The notes under the pieces were generated by a model. It did no database searches, was not told the DNA's origin, and saw nothing but the letters and a program-made list of their open reading frames with translations. Shown here piece after piece: positions 60,560 through 64,000 of a stretch of DNA of 64,000 nt (the first letter of the stretch is position 1; each line of letters starts with the position of its first letter). Made by a program: the position numbers and the translations under genes. The stretch spans positions 496,001 to 560,000 of the forward strand of contig NZ_JAGGLD010000001.1 in the NCBI RefSeq assembly GCF_017874255.1. Reading direction: 5' to 3'. Source of the DNA: Paenibacillus shirakamiensis. GTDB lineage: Bacteria > Bacillota > Bacilli > Paenibacillales > Paenibacillaceae.

Positions 60560-62158
60560 TTATTTACTTAAAAGTGCAATTTCCTGAGCTGTATTCACTT
60601 CTGGAAGCTGAACTAGCTCTTCGAGAACCTTTTTAGGAACTTCTTTATCTACACTTAGAACCATGATCGCCTCGCCGCCTACTGTCTTGCGTCCGACTTG
60701 CATCGCCGCGATATTCACATCATTATTCCCTAGCAGCGTACCCACTTTACCGATGATACCCGGCTTATCATGGTGAGAGATATAGATCAAGTGACCGGTA
60801 GGTTCCAAATCAACGGTGAATTTATTAATCTGGACGATGCGTTCCCCGTACCCTGCTAATAATGTACCTCCTACGATCGATTCTTCTCCATTCTCAAGCT
60901 TTAGGGCCACACTAATCAGGTTAGTAAATCCTTTGGTTGTAGCCGATTTGGAGACCACTATATTTACTTGACGTGCCTTGGCTAGATGCATCGAGTTAAC
61001 GATGTTCACGTCGGAACCAAAGTGACGTGATAACACCCCTTTAAGGATATGACGAGTCAAAGGTTGTGTATCTACTTCGGAAAGATCTCCTGCATAGTTC
61101 ACGACGATTTCTTGTATTGCGGCGTTCGTAATTTGCGCAGCTACTGTACCCAATTTCTCGCCAAGTACAAAGTAAGGTTGAAGTTTGCTCATGACGCTTG
61201 GCGCAACTGGAGGTATATTTACTGCATTTTTAAAGGGCTCGTCCCTTAAAATGTGCAGGACTTGTTCCGATACATCAATCGCTACGTTTTCTTGCGCTTC
61301 GACGGTAGAAGCACCCAGATGAGGAGTAACAATTATTTTCGGATTATTCAGGAAAGGGTGGTCCGGTTGAGGTGGCTCATGTTCGAATACATCAAAGGCA
61401 GCACCGGCAACAATACCTTGATTCACTGCTTCCACAAGAGCATTCTCATCAATCACGCCGCCTCGTGCACAGTTAATAATGCGCATACCCTTTTTCATTA
61501 CGGCAAATTGATCCGTGCTGATAATACCGCGTGTTTCGGGAGTAAGAGGGGTATGAACAGTAATAAAATCCGCATTTCGTACAATATCGTCTACACTGGC
61601 TAACGTGATGCCCATTTTTTCCGCACGTTCTTCGGTAAGGAAAGGATCAAAGCCAAGGACTTCCATGCCAAAAGCTTTTGCCCGCTTAGCCACTTCGCTA
61701 CCAATCCGTCCCATTCCAAGCACGCCGAGCGTCTTGTGATGAAGTTCAACACCAAGGAAAGACTTACGATCCCATACACCACTTACCGTTTTGGCATAGG
61801 CTTGGGGGATATGGCGAGCAAGAGCCATCATCATAGCAAAAGCATGCTCACAAGTTGTAATCGTATTACCATCAGGCGCATTGATTACAATAATCCCGCG
61901 CTGCGTTGCCGCTTCAAGATTAATATTATCGACCCCAACACCAGCTCGTCCTACCACTTTTAAGCGTTCACCCGCAGCTAGAATTTTGTCAGTTACCGTA
62001 GTTTGGCTCCGTACTAGCAGTCCATCGTATTCAGGAATGATTTGAATGAGTTCTTCTTCGCTAAGTCCTATCTTCTTCTCCACAACAACATCATCTGCAT
62101 CCACAAGCTTCTGAATCCCCAAGTCACTGATTGGGTCTGACACTAGTACTTTAAACAT
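60560..62158 (-). CDS. serA: D-3-phosphoglycerate dehydrogenase
   Basis: A 532-aa long-form SerA: substrate domain start FKVLVSDPISDLGIQKLVDA, NAD site LGVLGMGRIGSEVAKRAKAF, catalytic Arg in INCARGGVIDENALVE, the Glu loop and His in VTPHLGASTVEAQENVA, then an intervening domain and C-terminal ACT domain (HDKPGIIGKVGTLLGNNDVN). It starts serine synthesis from 3-phosphoglycerate. GGAGGGGG lies 8 nt before ATG. A T-box leader upstream indicates control by tRNA charging. Confidence 0.96.
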   Translation of the reverse strand: MFKVLVSDPISDLGIQKLVDADDVVVEKKIGLSEEELIQIIPEYDGLLVRSQTTVTDKILAAGERLKVVGRAGVGVDNINLEAATQRGIIVINAPDGNTITTCEHAFAMMMALARHIPQAYAKTVSGVWDRKSFLGVELHHKTLGVLGMGRIGSEVAKRAKAFGMEVLGFDPFLTEERAEKMGITLASVDDIVRNADFITVHTPLTPETRGIISTDQFAVMKKGMRIINCARGGVIDENALVEAVNQGIVAGAAFDVFEHEPPQPDHPFLNNPKIIVTPHLGASTVEAQENVAIDVSEQVLHILRDEPFKNAVNIPPVAPSVMSKLQPYFVLGEKLGTVAAQITNAAIQEIVVNYAGDLSEVDTQPLTRHILKGVLSRHFGSDVNIVNSMHLAKARQVNIVVSKSATTKGFTNLISVALKLENGEESIVGGTLLAGYGERIVQINKFTVDLEPTGHLIYISHHDKPGIIGKVGTLLGNNDVNIAAMQVGRKTVGGEAIMVLSVDKEVPKKVLEELVQLPEVNTAQEIALLSK

Positions 62159-62327
62159 GGTTTCTTATCCCCCTCCAAAATGTGTGAACTTTGTACAGTA
62201 TAATTAAAAGGCCTGCCTGTGGGCGTTATGCCTTAAAATACTCCTTTAATTCATTATAGTGGCAGCGCGGAAAAGGATACATATGTGATTCTTCTTATAC
62301 AAGGGGAAATTTTGCTTTTATTACAAC

Positions 62328-62612
62328 AAAAAAAACCCCAAATCACATACTACTACCGTAGTAAGGGACGAGAAGTTCATCGTGGTACCACCCTAATTCA
62401 CCAAACCTTCACAGGTTTAGCCTCCATTGTCATAACGACAGAATTGATAACGGAATTCCTCCGATCACACCTACTATAATTCAGTGTAATGACTCAGGAA
62501 TGCTAAAATTCGTGTTCAAGCTACCGATTTGCAGCAATCACCGGCTCTCTGTAAGCTTGCTAGACGATTTTGTTTCCTTCAACGTGTTTTGAGAGATAAC
62601 TAATTTTTTCAT
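62328..62612 (-). ncRNA. T-box leader (riboswitch) of serA
   Basis: Read on the minus strand, the sequence contains the T-box core AGGGTGGTACCACG (62381-62394), the stem I AGAGAG element with GGTG (near 62550) and a terminator helix ending in eight T (62335-62328). The candidate specifier lies near 62496-62510, where both AGC and TCC serine triplets appear. A -35 TTGACA (62642-62637) and a weak -10 near 62619-62614 give the promoter. Uncharged tRNA-Ser would favour the antiterminator and turn serA on. About 170 nt separate the terminator from serA. Confidence 0.85.
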
Positions 62613-62731
62613 AATGTATCATAAGCCGCCAAAGAGTGTCAATATAGAATCGTATAGTTCGGGCGTTCCTTGAATTAAGTGACAAGATTCGGTATGATTT
62701 TCATATCTCAACTCAAAGGAAATCACATACC

Positions 62732-63325
62732 ATGAAAAAGTTCAAATGGGGCCAAGTTAAAATTAGACGAATTGAAGCAGATCAACTAACAGAGAAGTTA
62801 TTATTAATAAATCTTTATATTACACAGGTTGTTACCCTTTTGATTGGTTTAGTGATTCTCTTTTTCCAGAAACAAAACATTTTTCATATCATTGCATGGC
62901 CTACAGATATATCTTTCCTTTATTGGGGAGGAGGATTAGCGGGTCTGATCTTTATCATTGATTTGTTGCTATCTAAAGTTATACCTGAAGAGAGTATGGA
63001 TGACGGCGGCATTAATGATATGATTTTCAAAAATAGACCCGTTTGGCATATTATCTTGATTGCGGCAGTAGTTGCTATATGTGAAGAAGTTTTATTTCGC
63101 GGAGCAGTACAGCATTCAATTGGCATCTACTGGACAAGTATTGTTTTTGCAGTCATCCACATTCGATATTTGAAGCATTGGATCCCAACAGGATGGGTGT
63201 TTCTTAGTAGTTTTGCTCTAGGATATATTTATAATGTAACGGGAGTGTTATGGGCGCCAATTTTATGCCATTTTGTGATTGACTTGGTGTCTGGTCTGAT
63301 TATTCGTTTTCGGAGGGACAAATGA
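62732..63325 (+). CDS. CPBP family intramembrane metalloprotease
   Basis: A 197-aa membrane protein with about six helices. The family motifs are EEVLFRG (EExxxR) near residue 116, FAVIHIR (FxxxH) near 138 and CHFVIDLV (HxxxD) near 184. CPBP/CAAX-like proteases cleave or bind peptides within the membrane; the substrate here is unknown. ATG has AAAGGAAA upstream. The next gene overlaps by 4 bp. Confidence 0.88.
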   Translation: MKKFKWGQVKIRRIEADQLTEKLLLINLYITQVVTLLIGLVILFFQKQNIFHIIAWPTDISFLYWGGGLAGLIFIIDLLLSKVIPEESMDDGGINDMIFKNRPVWHIILIAAVVAICEEVLFRGAVQHSIGIYWTSIVFAVIHIRYLKHWIPTGWVFLSSFALGYIYNVTGVLWAPILCHFVIDLVSGLIIRFRRDK

Positions 63326-63750
63326 AAGAACGCTTGAGCAGAATGGAGCGGTACAGCCGCCAGCAACCTAAGATAAGAGCGCTACAGGATACAAGTCCTA
63401 AGGATATAGACAATTTGCCTAAGCTAACTCGGAGTCAAAGAATTGTAAATAAAGAACAGACAATTCGTAAGGAGAAACAAGCCCTCTCTAGAAAGTCGGC
63501 TGGAGCTTTGCATGAGTTACAATCCGCTTATCAAGAATCAGCAGTAACTACAGATGAAGCATTGCTAGCGGATGATATGCCTTCTCGGCGAGAAGTATTT
63601 CCATCACAACGTTTGAAATGGACTCGTTGGTTTTTTAATTCATTAGTATTTATATTTATTGCCTTATTAATCTTATTATTTTTCTGGGGCATGCAGCATT
63701 CCGTCTGGGGCGTAAATGCCCTGCAGCAAAAAAATAACTCACCAAAGTAA
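63322..63750 (+). CDS. Hypothetical protein with C-terminal membrane helix
   Basis: A 142-aa protein: a long basic, helical cytoplasmic part (LSRMERYSRQQPKIRALQDT, RIVNKEQTIRKEKQALSRKS) and one membrane helix near residues 105-128 (WFFNSLVFIFIALLILLFFW), with a short outer tail. No family recognised. ATG lies within CGGAGGGACAA at the CPBP end; coupled translation is likely. A strong terminator follows. Confidence 0.7.
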   Translation: MKERLSRMERYSRQQPKIRALQDTSPKDIDNLPKLTRSQRIVNKEQTIRKEKQALSRKSAGALHELQSAYQESAVTTDEALLADDMPSRREVFPSQRLKWTRWFFNSLVFIFIALLILLFFWGMQHSVWGVNALQQKNNSPK

Positions 63751-63776
63751 ATCTATAAAAAATTATGAAAATGACC

Positions 63777-63809
63777 AAAAAGAGCAGCCCATTAAGGGCT
63801 GCTCTTTTT
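63777..63809. terminator. Bidirectional terminator between the 63322 gene and the deacetylase gene
   Basis: A perfect 14-bp stem (63777-63790 and 63796-63809) with loop ATTAA; A5 and T5 ends are part of the stem. Confidence 0.92.
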
Positions 63810-63826
63810 GACGTAAATGCTGTATA

Positions 63827-64000
63827 TTACTTGGATTCTTTATAGTTGGTGTCAATACTTCTAGGATCTACAAAAGAATAACCTTTTTCCTCGAGTCTCG
63901 TAAGCAGATTGTCAAGTGCAGCCACAGTCCAAGGGAGTTCATGCATCAGAATATTAGATCCTGGGTGAAGCTGATCCAATACATTTTTTACGACAGTCTC
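63827..64000 (-). CDS. Polysaccharide deacetylase family protein, C-terminal end (partial)
   Basis: The last 57 codons of a minus-strand gene that continues beyond the window. The end region LHPGSNILMHELPWTVAALD, followed by LLTRLEEKGYSFVDPRSI, is the conserved final part of NodB-type deacetylases: the His in ILMHE is a catalytic-core residue. Such enzymes remove acetyl groups from peptidoglycan or chitin-like sugars. The stop TAA is at 63827-63829. Confidence 0.85.
   Translation of the reverse strand, partial: ETVVKNVLDQLHPGSNILMHELPWTVAALDNLLTRLEEKGYSFVDPRSIDTNYKESK

Noticed and set aside
1-64000. CRISPR arrays, tRNA or rRNA genes, complete insertion sequences
   Set aside because: No regularly spaced repeats, no cloverleaf-like sequences with CCA ends, and no transposase frames were seen on either strand.

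Overview
The window is a chromosomal segment of an endospore-forming Firmicute, most likely Paenibacillus or a close relative. This rests on gene order (accC-yqhY-nusB-folD-xseAB-ispA-dxs-tlyA-argR-recN-spoIVB-spo0A, then lpdV-bkd, nudF-spoIIM-fur-xerD-punA-dacF-spoIIA-sigF-spoVA-lysA-ppiB, then scpAB-gerW-dacB-spmAB-rluB-resABCDE-serA), on GGAGG-type ribosome binding sites, on frequent TTG/GTG starts and on the sporulation genes. The order follows the Bacillus subtilis map but with several genes missing. No rRNA, tRNA or CRISPR was seen.

Layout. 1-13 kb: fatty-acid (accC end), envelope-stress (Asp23/AmaP/DUF2273), one-carbon, DNA-repair and isoprenoid genes, ending in spoIVB and spo0A. 13.9-17.7 kb: a 3,692-bp decayed mobile element inserted exactly at the 3' end of spo0A. 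It is flanked by a 63-bp direct repeat with one mismatch. It carries a broken Bro-N antirepressor, phage-like small ORFs, an integrase remnant without its C-terminal catalytic half, and two membrane or secreted proteins of unknown function. The original spo0A terminator now lies beyond the right repeat. 17.8-23.2 kb: accessory genes (secreted protein, WG-repeat protein, luciferase-like oxidoreductase, GNAT, small membrane proteins). 23.3-30.3 kb: branched-chain keto-acid dehydrogenase (lpdV, bkdAA, bkdAB, bkdB) followed by lipB, a 32-aa Prli42-like gene and an M20 peptidase.

30.4-45.3 kb: TPR protein, nudF, endonuclease-Q-like protein, spoIIM, fur, yqzK, xerD, punA, dacF, the spoIIA operon with a textbook sigma-H promoter, a short spoVA operon (AA, AB, AF only), lysA and ppiB. 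45.3-48.5 kb: an accessory island where B. subtilis has the riboflavin operon. It holds a PH-domain protein and a compact agr-like quorum-sensing operon: HTH protein, kinase-less AgrC-like membrane protein, AgrB, and a 40-aa AgrD-like pro-peptide with serine in place of the ring cysteine. About 690 bp of apparently decayed sequence follows. 48.5-60.4 kb: scpAB, a spore gene pair (DUF2953, gerW) behind a sigma-G-like promoter, dacB-spmA-spmB, rluB, and resABC-resDE for cytochrome c maturation and its two-component control. 60.5-64 kb: serA on the minus strand behind a T-box leader, a CPBP protease, a hypothetical protein and the end of a polysaccharide deacetylase gene.

Together the core genes link sporulation commitment (spo0A, spoIIA-sigF), mother-cell and forespore functions (spoIIM, spoIVB, dacB, dacF, spmAB, spoVA, gerW), respiration control and housekeeping metabolism. 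The two accessory islands hold the most unusual content. All calls come from reading the sequence; no database search was run.
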